From positions 1-52,973 of the IMG/VR virus record IMGVR_UViG_3300044576_000027: a stretch of DNA of 52,973 nt. The stretch is one strand, 5' to 3'. Below, piece after piece: positions 40,523-51,166 of this stretch. The notes under the pieces were generated by a model, which worked only from the letters and a program-made list of their open reading frames with translations, was not told the DNA's origin and did not search any database. The position numbers and the translations under genes were made by a program. The stretch's first letter is position 1, and each line of letters starts with the position of its first letter. Source of the DNA: a virus.

Positions 40523-41137
40523 ATGGAAAACACAGATTTCAAATCAGAAGCACAACTTAGAGTTATGAATGAAGAAAAGCTAGTTGAATTACTAGAAAAA
40601 GACTTTGGTATTTCAACTCTTCCAACGCAACTTAAGAACGATAAGAAAAAAATGAGAGAAGTTTATTTAAAGTTGATTGACAATGGAGGAGATGATTCAT
40701 TTATTTACGATATTTATGATACAACTTTGAAAGAAGCACCTAAAGCAAATATCAACAAAAAAGAAACACTTGCTCAAAAGCGAAAACGATTAAAAAAAGA
40801 ATTGTTTGTTTTGTTTAATGTAACAATCCATGATAATAATCCAACTGAAACACTTGAAAACGACGAGCATGTTAGAGTTAGATTTGTATCTTGGGGTAAT
40901 GATGTTGTTGGTCACTATACAACAAAAGTTATTATGGATCATCCAGTATTTGTACATGAGGGAGCTTTGAGAAACTTAAGAGCAGTAACGTATAGAAAAA
41001 CTTCAACTAAAAAAGGTGAATCTGGTATTAGATATTCAAAGCCTCTTCCACGCTATACAATTACATACAACGAGGTAACACAAGAGTTTATTGACAATCT
41101 TGCTAAAAAACAAGCACTAGAAGAAATTAATGATTAA
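40523..41137 (+). CDS. putative virion protein, 204 aa
   Basis: ATG at 40523 with TTTGGAG; the frame is open 25 codons further upstream but without a ribosome site. Helical acidic N-terminal 100 residues, then a beta-rich domain (VRVRFVSWGNDVVGHYTTKV, then an acidic end). By place it corresponds to N4 gp55, the gene after the capsid gene in N4. Function unknown. Confidence 0.5.
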   Translation: MENTDFKSEAQLRVMNEEKLVELLEKDFGISTLPTQLKNDKKKMREVYLKLIDNGGDDSFIYDIYDTTLKEAPKANINKKETLAQKRKRLKKELFVLFNVTIHDNNPTETLENDEHVRVRFVSWGNDVVGHYTTKVIMDHPVFVHEGALRNLRAVTYRKTSTKKGESGIRYSKPLPRYTITYNEVTQEFIDNLAKKQALEEIND

Positions 41138-41150
41138 TATGGAGTAATTT

Positions 41151-42377
41151 ATGCCTATAGTAACAAATCACTCAAATTCTGAAACGGATGTAACCATCAC
41201 TGGTGGTTCTGTTGTTGTTGATTCAACCTTTATAAATGATGTATTGACGCAGATAAAAAACTTAAAAAATGATGTACAACAGCTTAATACAGGAACTGAT
41301 TACAAGGAGATATATAACGACTCAACACTTGATAACGGTGGAATAGTTGGTGATTTGTTACATCTAATGAGAGTCCATATTAATGACTCGATAAGAAAAG
41401 GCGAGTTATCTAAAGATATGTCTGGTCAAGCTTATGTCGCAGCAATATCTGAAGCTGTACAAGCCTCAATACAGATATATACAGTTAAATCTGATTCAAG
41501 ATTTAAGTATTTAGAAAACAAACTTAAGCTATTTGATTCACTCATTGGTTCTTATACAAATCTTATGTCTATGAACCAGACAGAGATAGATGCTAAAATA
41601 AAAGAGTTTACGTTAAAAGAGCTTATGCCACTTGATAGGGAACTTAAAAAAGAAGATATTGAGTATAAACATAAGAGCCATTCTCTTCTTGATGAACAGA
41701 TTATAACTGAGCAAAAAAGACATGCTCAACAAGATGTTGATAAAAATATAGCATCGTACAATCTTTCAGATATGCTACCAACCGAAAAACTTCTAAAGGT
41801 TGAGCAAAAAAACGATCTTATAAAACGTGCAGCATTAACTCAAAAAGAGATAGATTTAAAGTCTTACGAATTGACGAATATTTATCCACAAAAACTACTT
41901 GAATCTACAGCAGTTAGACAGTTAAAAGAGAAGCAACTTGATTTTGAATCATATAAATTCACCAATATGCTACCATTGGAGAAAATTAAACTAACACATG
42001 AAGTTGCATTGTCTGATGCACAGGCATTATTGATGGGTGTAGAAAAAGATATAAAATTATATTATAAGACAGATATTCAACCAGAAGAGAAAAAACTTGC
42101 ACAGTCAAAAGCAAGAATTGAATCTATTAATGCAGCTCTTGGTGGAAATGTTATAGACTCGTTACCAGCAAAAAGAATGGCAGTCATTGATAAGCAATTA
42201 TTGGTTTATGATAAACAAATAGCACACTATGCAGATCAGAAAGATTTAGATCTATTAAAAATGATGACATCATATCAATCAATGATTTATCCAGACTTAA
42301 CTGGTACTAGCCAAGCTATATTTTCATTTGCAAATAGCACAAATGCATCTACTGTATTTAGTAGATTGAATAACTAA
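41151..42377 (+). CDS. helical repeat virion protein, 408 aa
   Basis: ATG at 41151 behind TGGAG. From about residue 145 a motif recurs: FTLKELMPLDRELK, YNLSDMLPTEKLLK, YELTNIYPQKLLE, YKFTNMLPLEKIK, YKTDIQPEEKKLA, and a weaker IDSLPAKRMAV. The spacing is about 33-50 residues, each a short helix-breaking Pro between long helices, indicating a solenoid or long coiled bundle. Probably a tail or internal core protein; inference from place and from lack of enzymatic motifs. Confidence 0.6.
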   Translation: MPIVTNHSNSETDVTITGGSVVVDSTFINDVLTQIKNLKNDVQQLNTGTDYKEIYNDSTLDNGGIVGDLLHLMRVHINDSIRKGELSKDMSGQAYVAAISEAVQASIQIYTVKSDSRFKYLENKLKLFDSLIGSYTNLMSMNQTEIDAKIKEFTLKELMPLDRELKKEDIEYKHKSHSLLDEQIITEQKRHAQQDVDKNIASYNLSDMLPTEKLLKVEQKNDLIKRAALTQKEIDLKSYELTNIYPQKLLESTAVRQLKEKQLDFESYKFTNMLPLEKIKLTHEVALSDAQALLMGVEKDIKLYYKTDIQPEEKKLAQSKARIESINAALGGNVIDSLPAKRMAVIDKQLLVYDKQIAHYADQKDLDLLKMMTSYQSMIYPDLTGTSQAIFSFANSTNASTVFSRLNN

Positions 42378-42398
42378 TTTTCTATTGGTGGTTCAAAG

Positions 42399-45077
42399 AT
42401 GGGTTTATTTGGTGGTTTATTTGAGTCTAGCTATGAGACACACGTAGGTTTCCAATATGTTGATCTTGGACAATCATCAGTTGATTCATACTATAAATTT
42501 AGAAGAGGATTATTGTTTGCATCAAATGGTAATGTTGATTTTTATCAAGAACAGATGTTCAAGTTTAAGCAAAATTATAGACATAAATATAGTCATAAAA
42601 GATTAAATTCATTAGGATTTGGTCCAGAAACAAAAACTATACCAAAAAATACATACAATGATTTTATTTCAACATCAAATATACCAAGCAATACAAAAGC
42701 CATAAATACAAACACAATATATTCTCCATTGCAGCATTCAAAATCATATTACTATTCAACATTCTCAGATGAAGATATGGCTGTAATATATGCAATAAAT
42801 AATATACCAGGAACCTACACAACATTATATAAAAGAGATAACAATGTTAATTTCTCTAATGTCCCAAATTACACAAATGATGGGAACCACACGTATCTAA
42901 GGTATGAAGTATCTGGTGGACACTCAATACTTAGAGATTCAAAAAACTTTATATATGAAGTTTCACTATATGGTGTAAAAAAATATGAAGTTACATCATA
43001 TACATATATATTGTATTCTGCATTATTAGTTTCTGGTGCAACATACTCATCTACAAATCAACAGGATGTAGTTAATTGGATTCAAGCAAATAAAGCTCCA
43101 AATGAATCGGCTGCTGTAAATGAAACATACATAACAGCTTATAACCCTGAGACAATAACAACTATTGGAAATGTTACATATACAATTCCAGATGAAGAGA
43201 TATATTATCATGTTAGAGCTTTATCCGATAGTGGTTCAAATTTCAATATTAAAATATTAGATATGTTTAATACAAGAGGATATTTACATGATGTTTCTCA
43301 ACCAACAGTTACACTTCAATTCGCACCACTAATACCATTAAAGGAGAATAATAGTTCTGTTTTAGAAGAGAAACGTAAAAAAGCATTAAAAGAGTTTTCG
43401 TTAGATGAGAAATCTATAAAACCATATATAAATAATGGAAATATAGATGACTTTTATTTAACATTATCAATAGCACCAGAAGATGCACTTAGAAGTAGAG
43501 AATTATCAAAATTATTATGGAATACATTAGATTCACTTGCTCCTTCAACTACAGATTTTCTTGGTGCAGAAGATAGATACACAATAGATATGTCAATCAA
43601 TACACTTAGTGCAAGTACATCTTTCAGCTTATCTCAAAATATAAAAACAGGAGTTCTTAGTTCAATTTATCCAAATATTAAAAAATGGAGAGTAGTTATA
43701 AAGCAAAATATAACGAACCAACAGAAATACTATAATGAAGTACTTTCAGTTTATAATAGTCTTGGATTTAGTGGACAAACAACAACTGCAGATATGTACG
43801 ATAGAATTTTTAATGACAAAATATATGTAGATGAAAATAATGGTACCTATGCAAAGGATTCACATCCATTAAGAGGTCAATTGCCAAGTAGAGATGCTAG
43901 AAACAATAGGAAACCAAAAAGATACTACTATATTTATTGTACTGAATCTGAAATACCATCAAAGGTTGATAGTTACCTTAGATATAAAGGTAATATTATA
44001 TCATCAATATTAAGCTACAACGAAATAAATGCAAATATAGAACTATCTAAGTATTATTCAACATCATCTACTGTTGAAACATTGACTTATGATTCAAATG
44101 GTTATCCAATTCTAACAGCATCTCCGAATGTTAGTGTTACTGTGATGAAGCAGATAACTCCAACAACTTACAAATCATACACAATATACAATGGAACAAC
44201 TACGTACAATCCAGTTTCATCTATTCCAGCAACAAAGGCATGGGATAGCTTAAATGGTTCCTTTAGAATTCCAGTAAAATTTGATGCACTTGAAGGAAAG
44301 CCATATTTCGAAACAATTGAACTGTACGACCATCTATCATGTGGTGTTATTTTTACAGAAGTAGTTGTTGAAATTAAGTGGTATCAAAAGGGATGGTTTA
44401 AAGTATTCATACAGATAGTTGCAGTAATAATAGCAGTTGTTATAACATACTTCTCTGCTGGTGCTGGAGCTGGAATAGGTGGTGCAATAATTGCAACAGC
44501 AGAAACAGCAGCAATTGTTTATGCAGTATCAGTAGTTGTTGAACAAATACTTATTGCTTTCGATATAGATCCAAAATATGCAAAATTAATATCAACAATA
44601 ATTATAGCAGCTTATACTGGATATGTTGATACGAATACTATTTTTAAAATAGCAAATGAAGCTTTAGAAATATATATGGAGAGTGAAACTGAGAAAATTC
44701 AAGATGACGCAAAAAGATTAAAAGAGGAATCAGATAATTTTTATAGAAAATATAATGATTTAAGAAAAGACCTTGAAGCATCAATAAATGGAACTCCACA
44801 ATCAAGGACAAAAGATGAAATAATTGCCAACATAATAAATAGAGATTTACTATATACTTCAGATGGAGATAGAATTTTTAATGATTCATCATCGTTGCAT
44901 ATTGAACCTGATTCTATTGACGAGTATGATGACAAAAGTTGGATGGTGCCACCTGTACCAAAGTTTTCATTGTATCCAACAAATACATTGCCTGAGAAAG
45001 GTCAAATAAAAGATATAAGAATAGAATTACCAAAAATAAACATATCACTTGGTATAATTGATAATACATTCATTTAA
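42399..45077 (+). CDS. large virion protein with membrane-active segment, 892 aa
   Basis: Starts MGLFGGLFES at 42399 without a good Shine-Dalgarno; GGTTC occupies its place. The first 640 residues are beta-rich, with repeated Tyr/Asn/Thr patches like tail proteins. Residues about 660-725 are strongly hydrophobic (IVAVIIAVVITYF, then GAGAGIGGAII and a further helix), followed by a helical acidic tail. Such segments occur in ejection proteins that insert into the host membrane. Likely part of the tail or internal core. Confidence 0.55.
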   Translation: MGLFGGLFESSYETHVGFQYVDLGQSSVDSYYKFRRGLLFASNGNVDFYQEQMFKFKQNYRHKYSHKRLNSLGFGPETKTIPKNTYNDFISTSNIPSNTKAINTNTIYSPLQHSKSYYYSTFSDEDMAVIYAINNIPGTYTTLYKRDNNVNFSNVPNYTNDGNHTYLRYEVSGGHSILRDSKNFIYEVSLYGVKKYEVTSYTYILYSALLVSGATYSSTNQQDVVNWIQANKAPNESAAVNETYITAYNPETITTIGNVTYTIPDEEIYYHVRALSDSGSNFNIKILDMFNTRGYLHDVSQPTVTLQFAPLIPLKENNSSVLEEKRKKALKEFSLDEKSIKPYINNGNIDDFYLTLSIAPEDALRSRELSKLLWNTLDSLAPSTTDFLGAEDRYTIDMSINTLSASTSFSLSQNIKTGVLSSIYPNIKKWRVVIKQNITNQQKYYNEVLSVYNSLGFSGQTTTADMYDRIFNDKIYVDENNGTYAKDSHPLRGQLPSRDARNNRKPKRYYYIYCTESEIPSKVDSYLRYKGNIISSILSYNEINANIELSKYYSTSSTVETLTYDSNGYPILTASPNVSVTVMKQITPTTYKSYTIYNGTTTYNPVSSIPATKAWDSLNGSFRIPVKFDALEGKPYFETIELYDHLSCGVIFTEVVVEIKWYQKGWFKVFIQIVAVIIAVVITYFSAGAGAGIGGAIIATAETAAIVYAVSVVVEQILIAFDIDPKYAKLISTIIIAAYTGYVDTNTIFKIANEALEIYMESETEKIQDDAKRLKEESDNFYRKYNDLRKDLEASINGTPQSRTKDEIIANIINRDLLYTSDGDRIFNDSSSLHIEPDSIDEYDDKSWMVPPVPKFSLYPTNTLPEKGQIKDIRIELPKINISLGIIDNTFI

Positions 45078-45089
45078 AAGGAACAATAA

Positions 45090-45581
45090 ATGCAAGACAA
45101 TAATTATAGCTTCAGTGACTATCTAGATAAGAATTATAGTATAGCTGATGCGTATGGATATAGTGGTAACAAGTCATCTGATAATGGACTACTAGGTGGA
45201 CTATTTGGTGGTAAGACCAAATCTTCATCTGGTGGTTCTGGATTTGGTTTTAATTCTGGAACTTTAAGTACTGGACTCAATACATTGAAAATTGTAGGTG
45301 ATCTATGGCAAGGATATAACGCTATAAAAATCGGTAATGAGCAAAACAAGCTAAATAGAGAAGCTTTTGAATTTAACAAGAAATTGAGTACAGACAATTT
45401 CAATTTGGCAAAAGATTCTTATGATAGAAGAGTTAAACGTTCTGAAAATATTTCTAAACAATTCGCAAATGCATATCAAAATTATCGAAACGATCTGAAA
45501 ATTGCTAATGTAAATAACAATAAGCAAAATATTAGCAAGCCAAATAAAAATAATAGAGATAAAGGAGATATTTATGGCTAG
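45090..45581 (+). CDS. internal virion protein, small, 163 aa
   Basis: ATG at 45090 after AAAAGGA. A Gly-rich flexible start (LLGGLFGG, SSSGGSGFGF), then a helix NKLNREAFEFNKKL and a heptad coil ending in a basic Asn-rich tail. The layout is common in small ejection or internal core proteins of podoviruses. The stop lies 8 bp inside the next gene. Confidence 0.5.
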   Translation: MQDNNYSFSDYLDKNYSIADAYGYSGNKSSDNGLLGGLFGGKTKSSSGGSGFGFNSGTLSTGLNTLKIVGDLWQGYNAIKIGNEQNKLNREAFEFNKKLSTDNFNLAKDSYDRRVKRSENISKQFANAYQNYRNDLKIANVNNNKQNISKPNKNNRDKGDIYG

Positions 45582-46659
45582 TGATGCATTTCAATGGAGA
45601 GGTGCTGGTCAGCAAATATCTGCACCTAGACTATCAAATTATGGTATCTTTACTGATGCTAGAAAACATATAGATCAATATCTGCAAGAGCAAGATAAAG
45701 CAAAGAAACTTGAAGAAGAGAGAGCTAGACAAGACAAGCTTATTGCTAATGATAGGGCTTTTAAAGAGCTAATGCAGAGAAAAAGATTTGGTCATGACGA
45801 ACAATTAAGGAGAGACAATCAAGCATTTCAAGAAAACATGTTTAATAAGAAATCTGATTTTGAAAAAGATTTGCAGAAACAAAAAATTGGTCATGACGAG
45901 CAGATGCAAAAAGATAGAATAAATGGTCAAATAACCCTAGAGAATCTAAGATATTCACATAGTTTGGGAGAGATTGGTGCTAGAGCGTCCAAACAGAAAG
46001 AAGTTGCTAGATATAAAGCTGGTCTAAATAAACCCATAAAAGGTGAAAAGGTTGGTGGTATTGATTTATCTAAACTTGTTAAATATGACGTTTTGGGAAC
46101 CACCAAGAAGAAGATAATTGACGAAAGTATTCCACTAGGCGATGATTACAAAAACAAAGTAAATGAGGCTAGTAAATATTTTGGTGATATTAAAAACTAC
46201 AAAGATAAGTTAAAAGAAAAAGGCTTATCCAATAGTGAACGTAAATCATTGGAAAGAAAAATAAGCCTAACAAAAGCAAATGCACTAAATTCAGATTCAC
46301 TAGAAGAGTACAAAAAGAAACTTGCTGATAAAATTAGGACTAGAGAAGTTGTTGTTCCGACAAAAACAAGATTGAATATTGAAGAGACTACAAAAAACTT
46401 TTCAAATTTATTTGTAAACAGCAACTTAAAAGGTCCACAGATAAAAGCAGCACAGGATTATTTAAAGAGACTATCTAAAGAGCAAGATGATACATACAGC
46501 AATACATTAGAGGCTACAAAAAAGGCTTTAGATTCAAACGTAAAGAATGCACAAAGTTACCATGATAGCCTAATTAAAAATGGAGTAGATCCTAAAACTG
46601 CTGAAAGTTCAACGAAAGAAAAATTTAAATCTGCTGCAAGATACGTACAGTTTTACTAA
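45574..46659 (+). CDS. coiled-coil internal virion protein, 361 aa
   Basis: ATG at 45574 with AAAGGAG. Residues about 35-130 are a continuous charged coiled coil with two near repeats, RFGHDEQLRRDNQAF and KIGHDEQMQKDRI; the rest is helical and basic. No enzyme motif. Probably an internal or ejection protein packed with the DNA. Followed by a hairpin and a promoter for the giant protein gene. Confidence 0.5.
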   Translation: MASDAFQWRGAGQQISAPRLSNYGIFTDARKHIDQYLQEQDKAKKLEEERARQDKLIANDRAFKELMQRKRFGHDEQLRRDNQAFQENMFNKKSDFEKDLQKQKIGHDEQMQKDRINGQITLENLRYSHSLGEIGARASKQKEVARYKAGLNKPIKGEKVGGIDLSKLVKYDVLGTTKKKIIDESIPLGDDYKNKVNEASKYFGDIKNYKDKLKEKGLSNSERKSLERKISLTKANALNSDSLEEYKKKLADKIRTREVVVPTKTRLNIEETTKNFSNLFVNSNLKGPQIKAAQDYLKRLSKEQDDTYSNTLEATKKALDSNVKNAQSYHDSLIKNGVDPKTAESSTKEKFKSAARYVQFY

Positions 46660-46666
46660 AAAATAA

Positions 46667-46693
46667 CTATTCTCCGAACCACAAGGAGAATAG
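46667..46693 (+). terminator. hairpin after the coiled-coil gene (weak terminator or processing site)
   Basis: CTATTCTCC (46667-46675) and GGAGAATAG (46685-46693) pair perfectly around GAACCACAA. There is no T-run, so it may attenuate or stabilise rather than terminate. Confidence 0.45.
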
Positions 46694-46719
46694 AATTACT
46701 CAAATAAATCAAAAAATGT

Positions 46720-46725
46720 TATAAT
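46720..46725 (+). promoter_or_regulatory. extended -10 promoter before the 1465-residue gene
   Basis: TGTTATAATTG with AATCAAAAAA upstream, nearly identical to the strong promoter at 14611-14630. It lies 31 bases before the start codon. Confidence 0.6.
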
Positions 46726-46755
46726 TGTTAAAAACAAATATCAAGGAATATAAAT

Positions 46756-49700
46756 ATGTCACTATATGATAAAATGTATGCAGAGAATAGAGCATTAGGC
46801 GTAGCACAAGATGTTAAAGATAATGAATTCAAGACAGCAAGAGAAAGAGATAAACTTGATACTATTGCATACAATGAATATCTTAAGAATGGTGAAATAT
46901 TGTATAATAATGGCAATCCTGTATCAGATGATCCACGAAATGAAATAAAACTTGATAGTAATGGTAAGCCATATAATACTGGAGCAATAATTGGTGGGCT
47001 AAAAGAAGCTTCAAATTTTATTGTAGATAATCTAGCACCAGATAGTTTAAAGTCAGATTTACATTCAAATATATATAAAGATGGAAGAATTTATGATACA
47101 TCAAATAAATCTGATTCTGGTATATTTTCAAAATATAGTGCCTCAAAAATGAAAGATTTTCTTGAAAATGTTGAAGATGATCCAAATGCAAAAGGTACAC
47201 TTTATGCAGAGAGAGTCTTTGCTGGTCTTAATCCCGATGGTTCGGAGAAGTATTATATTAAATATGGATACTCAAAAGATGGTTTAGTTGAGAGACAAGC
47301 ATCAAATAAAGGACTTGCCACAGAGATATTATGGCAAAAAAGATTTGCTAATGCAGAACAGGCTGAGAATAGAATAAATCAATTGAATTTTGAAGCAAAT
47401 AACAACGTTTATGATGTAGGTAATGGTAAGGTATCAGGCTTTGGTTCTGGATACTCTGAGATAGCAAAGAATGATATTTTAGGTATGTTAAATGTGAACC
47501 AGACAGACGAACAATTGACTGCAAACTATAATAAGAGTCTTGAAGATGCAAATAACTATAAATTTCAAAGAAAAGATGCTGATAAAAATAATACATTCTA
47601 TGAAAAATATGTAAAACTTGGTGACTATGGTGATGCATTGCAATACGGTGGCGTAAAACTTGTAAATGATTTGGCAGATACTGCTCTAACTGCTGTTGGT
47701 GCATTAGGTAATTATGTTGGACTTGAAAATGATTTAAAGAATAATATATTCGACAAATGGAGTAATAACGCTGCAAAAATAACTGGTTACAATGAAGCAG
47801 ACTTTAATGCTGCCATAAAAGAATCTGTTGGAAGATTTAAAGGTGGAGACTATTTTGGTGCAATAACTGGAGATTTTTCAACATTAGCTGAATCAATATT
47901 CTCTTCAGCTCCAGATATGGCTTTAATGTATGCTTCAGGTGGAGCTTCAATATTATCAAAATCAAGCAAAGGTAAAAAATATTATTCCTTGATTAAGAAA
48001 TCTGAAGAGGCACTAAAAAATGGAAACAAAAATCTAGCAGATAGTTTTTTATCTAAAGCTAACAAAATAAAAGACGATATTATAAAAACAGGCACAAATG
48101 CAGAGAAGGAATTTACTAATCTAACTGGAGAAATTAGCTCTATAAGAGATATAGCTTCAACTATAGGTAAAGACTATGGGTTTAATGCTATTGTTGCAAA
48201 ACAGACAAATGATGTTGTTGAGCAAAGAATAGCTAATGGTGACAAAGATATAACTGTAGGCGAGGTTGCTTCAATAGCTCTATCTCAATATTTAGCTTCA
48301 TCACTTGACAAACTTGCACTAGAAGAAGTTTTAAAGGCTCCAAAGACTATAGGAGTATTAAGAAAAGCTGTATCATCTATAACTGATAAAAGCAAGATTG
48401 CTTCTATTGGTGCAAAACTTCTTCAAAAGTCAATAGATGTTGTAAAAGCTTCTGGTGTAGAAGCTGGACAAGAGTATTTGCAAACATGGACTGAAGTTCT
48501 TGGAGCAGATGTTGGTGTAGATGGAAAAACACTAATAGAAGCATTAAAGGATGAATCAAACAATGATGAAGTACTTGGTGCTATGTTAGCTGGTGGTGTA
48601 TCTGGTGGTTCTGTTCATGGTATATCAAGTGCAGTAAACATTGTAACAGATAAATCTTTAGGTGCCATAGACACTGTAAAGCAAAATAGAGCAAATAGTA
48701 TAGATACTGCTTATGTAGAAAGACCAATGGATGATACATATAAAACAATAGTATCTAAAGAAGACTTTGATTCTCCAGAGCATACTGCTGAAGATAAACT
48801 GTATAGCATAAAAGAATTTCTTGACAATGATAGTGAGCATGACATTGAAGAAGATATAAAAAAAGAGTTACCAAAAAAGATAGTAGAGGTATCAATTGAG
48901 AATGCTATAGATAAAAAAGATCCTAATATTGCATCTCAAAACTTATCATCAATGCTGTTGAATATAAAGTCAAGTGATGTTAATAATAAAGAAAATATGA
49001 TAAGTGACTTGATAAGAATATCTAAAGAACATGGTGTTGATGTATCAAATGACATTCTTGAAACAGATGCAATTGATGACATGTTTAAAGCGATGTACGG
49101 TGCATCATCAAATAAAAAAGGTTCATCAATAAGAGAACCACAAACAGAAGATATAACAAATAATCCTATAGATTTTTCAGTAAACAATGAAGCTAGATCT
49201 GTTAAAAATAGGATGTATGGAAAATTAGATGACTCAATATCTTTAATGAGAAAAAAGATAGGTAGATATTCTAAACTTGGTCTAGACATAGCTCCATTAA
49301 CAAATGCATTAAAAACATTAGAAAAGTACAACAACACTAAAAAAATAAATGGAAATATAGGTTCAAAAGACATAAGAGATGTCTCAAATGAGATAAGTCA
49401 AATAGGTTTTATCTCCGATGATGGTTCACTAATTGCACCATCTATATCTGCTTATGATAAATTTTTACCAATGCTATTTGATCCATCTTCTTCAAAGAAT
49501 ATAGGTCCAATAAGAAGTGGATTTGTAAGCTTAAAGGGTTTTGATAGCTTCATTAGAAGTAGATATTCTCATATGTCTTCAATTGAAAACAATGAAGACT
49601 TGTTGATACAGAAACTAAAAGAATTAGATGAGTTGTCCGATACAATATCAAAAACAAACTCATCTATAGTGTCATCAGAATCAATATCAGATAGCAATAA

Positions 49701-51153
49701 AGCATCATATTCAAGTAAAATGATAGAGTTGCAAGATATCGTTAATGCTACAAGAAGTAGATTTTTTGACAAACTTGTAAATAGAAATATATCATATAAC
49801 ATTGCAAGAAAAGCAAACAGTGATCTTGACTACATTCCAACAGAAGAGATAGATAAAGCAATTCAAGATATAAAGAGTAATTCTTTAGACAAGAATTATA
49901 TAATGTCTAAATTTAAAGAAATAGCAAATAATGGATACATCTCTCCATCTGATGCTTCCAGGCTAATAGATGCTTCAAATATAACATATAGCAGTGATAG
50001 TACATTTGGTGGTTCAAAAAGTAATGTACAATCGGATATTAAAAAGGATGATGTATCCAAAAAAATAAATGATTTTGTTATAAAATTTCAAGCAAGTCAA
50101 AAGAATAAAAATGTGTCAAAGACAATAAGCGATAACGATTTTGATAAAGTTATGGCTGGCATGTTAAAGGCAATAAGCAATAATAGAACTGATGAAGTAA
50201 GTTTATTGTCAAAAGCTATTTCTGCTAGAAAATTAAGTGTTGAACAGATAAAGAAACTTTTTGCAATCGTAAATGCAAACAATAATTTTAGTCGTAAGGC
50301 TAAACAACTAAAAGAAGCAAAAGAACTTGAACTAGCTTCACTTGATGCTAAATCAAAAATAGCAATGCTTAAGAAATTTAAAAATGATTTAAATAAGGAA
50401 TTTAAAGACAGTAATCATTTTACAGTTTCTGATACAAAAGAATTTTCATCTGCTATTGGAATAATTTACAATGAATTATCAAAAGAAATAGAAGATACAT
50501 ATAATGAGATATTAAGCATATCTAGCGAGATTGACTATGTAAAATCAAATAGACTAGACAAGTCTAAAGATGCACAAAAAAAATCAAGTTCAAAAAAAAT
50601 AAGAGACAAGATAGGTAAAGCAATAAAAAAGTTCATATCGAGAATTTCAATTTTAAAAGATAGATTAAAAAAGGTAAAAGCTAAAAACAGAAATGATTTA
50701 AGAGATAAGAACTCACTTGATAAAATAATATTCAAAATACTGGGAGAGTCAAAAAGAAGTCATCAGAGAAAAGTAACAGAGAACAACTATAATGAAATAC
50801 TGTCACAAATAAACAAGACAATTTCATTGCTAAACGATAAAGGTAACAATAATGCGAGTGAACAAATAGATTCAAATATAAACGAAAAAAGAACCACAAA
50901 CACAGAAAGCACAAAAGGAAATATAGAAAGTATTGGTAAATATAGTAAAGTAAATGTAACTGATGGTTCAAAAAATATTGATAACAATATTACAATTATA
51001 AACAAAGATGATATAATTACTAAAATAAGTGAAGAACTTGTCAATTCGTATCCAGGTAAAGTTGATAATATAATAAATAATTTATTGAAAATCAAGGACA
51101 AAGATAAAGCAAATAGAATGCTGGAAATATTAAACGAATTCTCAAAATGTTAA
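46756..51153 (+). CDS. giant internal virion (ejection) protein, 1465 aa
   Basis: ATG at 46756 with AAGGAA. The first 170 residues are soluble; about 300-480 contain hydrophobic-amphipathic helices (GDYGDALQYGGVKLVNDLADT, then PDMALMYASGGASIL). Residues about 540-640 carry ALEEVLKAPKT, GVEAGQEYLQTWTE and a Gly-rich AMLAGGVSGG segment, as in large polyvalent and ejection proteins. The last 700 residues are helical and Lys-rich. No polymerase or lytic motif was found. Neighbour of the vRNAP-like gene, so probably co-ejected with DNA. Confidence 0.6.
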   Translation: MSLYDKMYAENRALGVAQDVKDNEFKTARERDKLDTIAYNEYLKNGEILYNNGNPVSDDPRNEIKLDSNGKPYNTGAIIGGLKEASNFIVDNLAPDSLKSDLHSNIYKDGRIYDTSNKSDSGIFSKYSASKMKDFLENVEDDPNAKGTLYAERVFAGLNPDGSEKYYIKYGYSKDGLVERQASNKGLATEILWQKRFANAEQAENRINQLNFEANNNVYDVGNGKVSGFGSGYSEIAKNDILGMLNVNQTDEQLTANYNKSLEDANNYKFQRKDADKNNTFYEKYVKLGDYGDALQYGGVKLVNDLADTALTAVGALGNYVGLENDLKNNIFDKWSNNAAKITGYNEADFNAAIKESVGRFKGGDYFGAITGDFSTLAESIFSSAPDMALMYASGGASILSKSSKGKKYYSLIKKSEEALKNGNKNLADSFLSKANKIKDDIIKTGTNAEKEFTNLTGEISSIRDIASTIGKDYGFNAIVAKQTNDVVEQRIANGDKDITVGEVASIALSQYLASSLDKLALEEVLKAPKTIGVLRKAVSSITDKSKIASIGAKLLQKSIDVVKASGVEAGQEYLQTWTEVLGADVGVDGKTLIEALKDESNNDEVLGAMLAGGVSGGSVHGISSAVNIVTDKSLGAIDTVKQNRANSIDTAYVERPMDDTYKTIVSKEDFDSPEHTAEDKLYSIKEFLDNDSEHDIEEDIKKELPKKIVEVSIENAIDKKDPNIASQNLSSMLLNIKSSDVNNKENMISDLIRISKEHGVDVSNDILETDAIDDMFKAMYGASSNKKGSSIREPQTEDITNNPIDFSVNNEARSVKNRMYGKLDDSISLMRKKIGRYSKLGLDIAPLTNALKTLEKYNNTKKINGNIGSKDIRDVSNEISQIGFISDDGSLIAPSISAYDKFLPMLFDPSSSKNIGPIRSGFVSLKGFDSFIRSRYSHMSSIENNEDLLIQKLKELDELSDTISKTNSSIVSSESISDSNKASYSSKMIELQDIVNATRSRFFDKLVNRNISYNIARKANSDLDYIPTEEIDKAIQDIKSNSLDKNYIMSKFKEIANNGYISPSDASRLIDASNITYSSDSTFGGSKSNVQSDIKKDDVSKKINDFVIKFQASQKNKNVSKTISDNDFDKVMAGMLKAISNNRTDEVSLLSKAISARKLSVEQIKKLFAIVNANNNFSRKAKQLKEAKELELASLDAKSKIAMLKKFKNDLNKEFKDSNHFTVSDTKEFSSAIGIIYNELSKEIEDTYNEILSISSEIDYVKSNRLDKSKDAQKKSSSKKIRDKIGKAIKKFISRISILKDRLKKVKAKNRNDLRDKNSLDKIIFKILGESKRSHQRKVTENNYNEILSQINKTISLLNDKGNNNASEQIDSNINEKRTTNTESTKGNIESIGKYSKVNVTDGSKNIDNNITIINKDDIITKISEELVNSYPGKVDNIINNLLKIKDKDKANRMLEILNEFSKC

Positions 51154-51166
51154 CAAGGAATACTAT

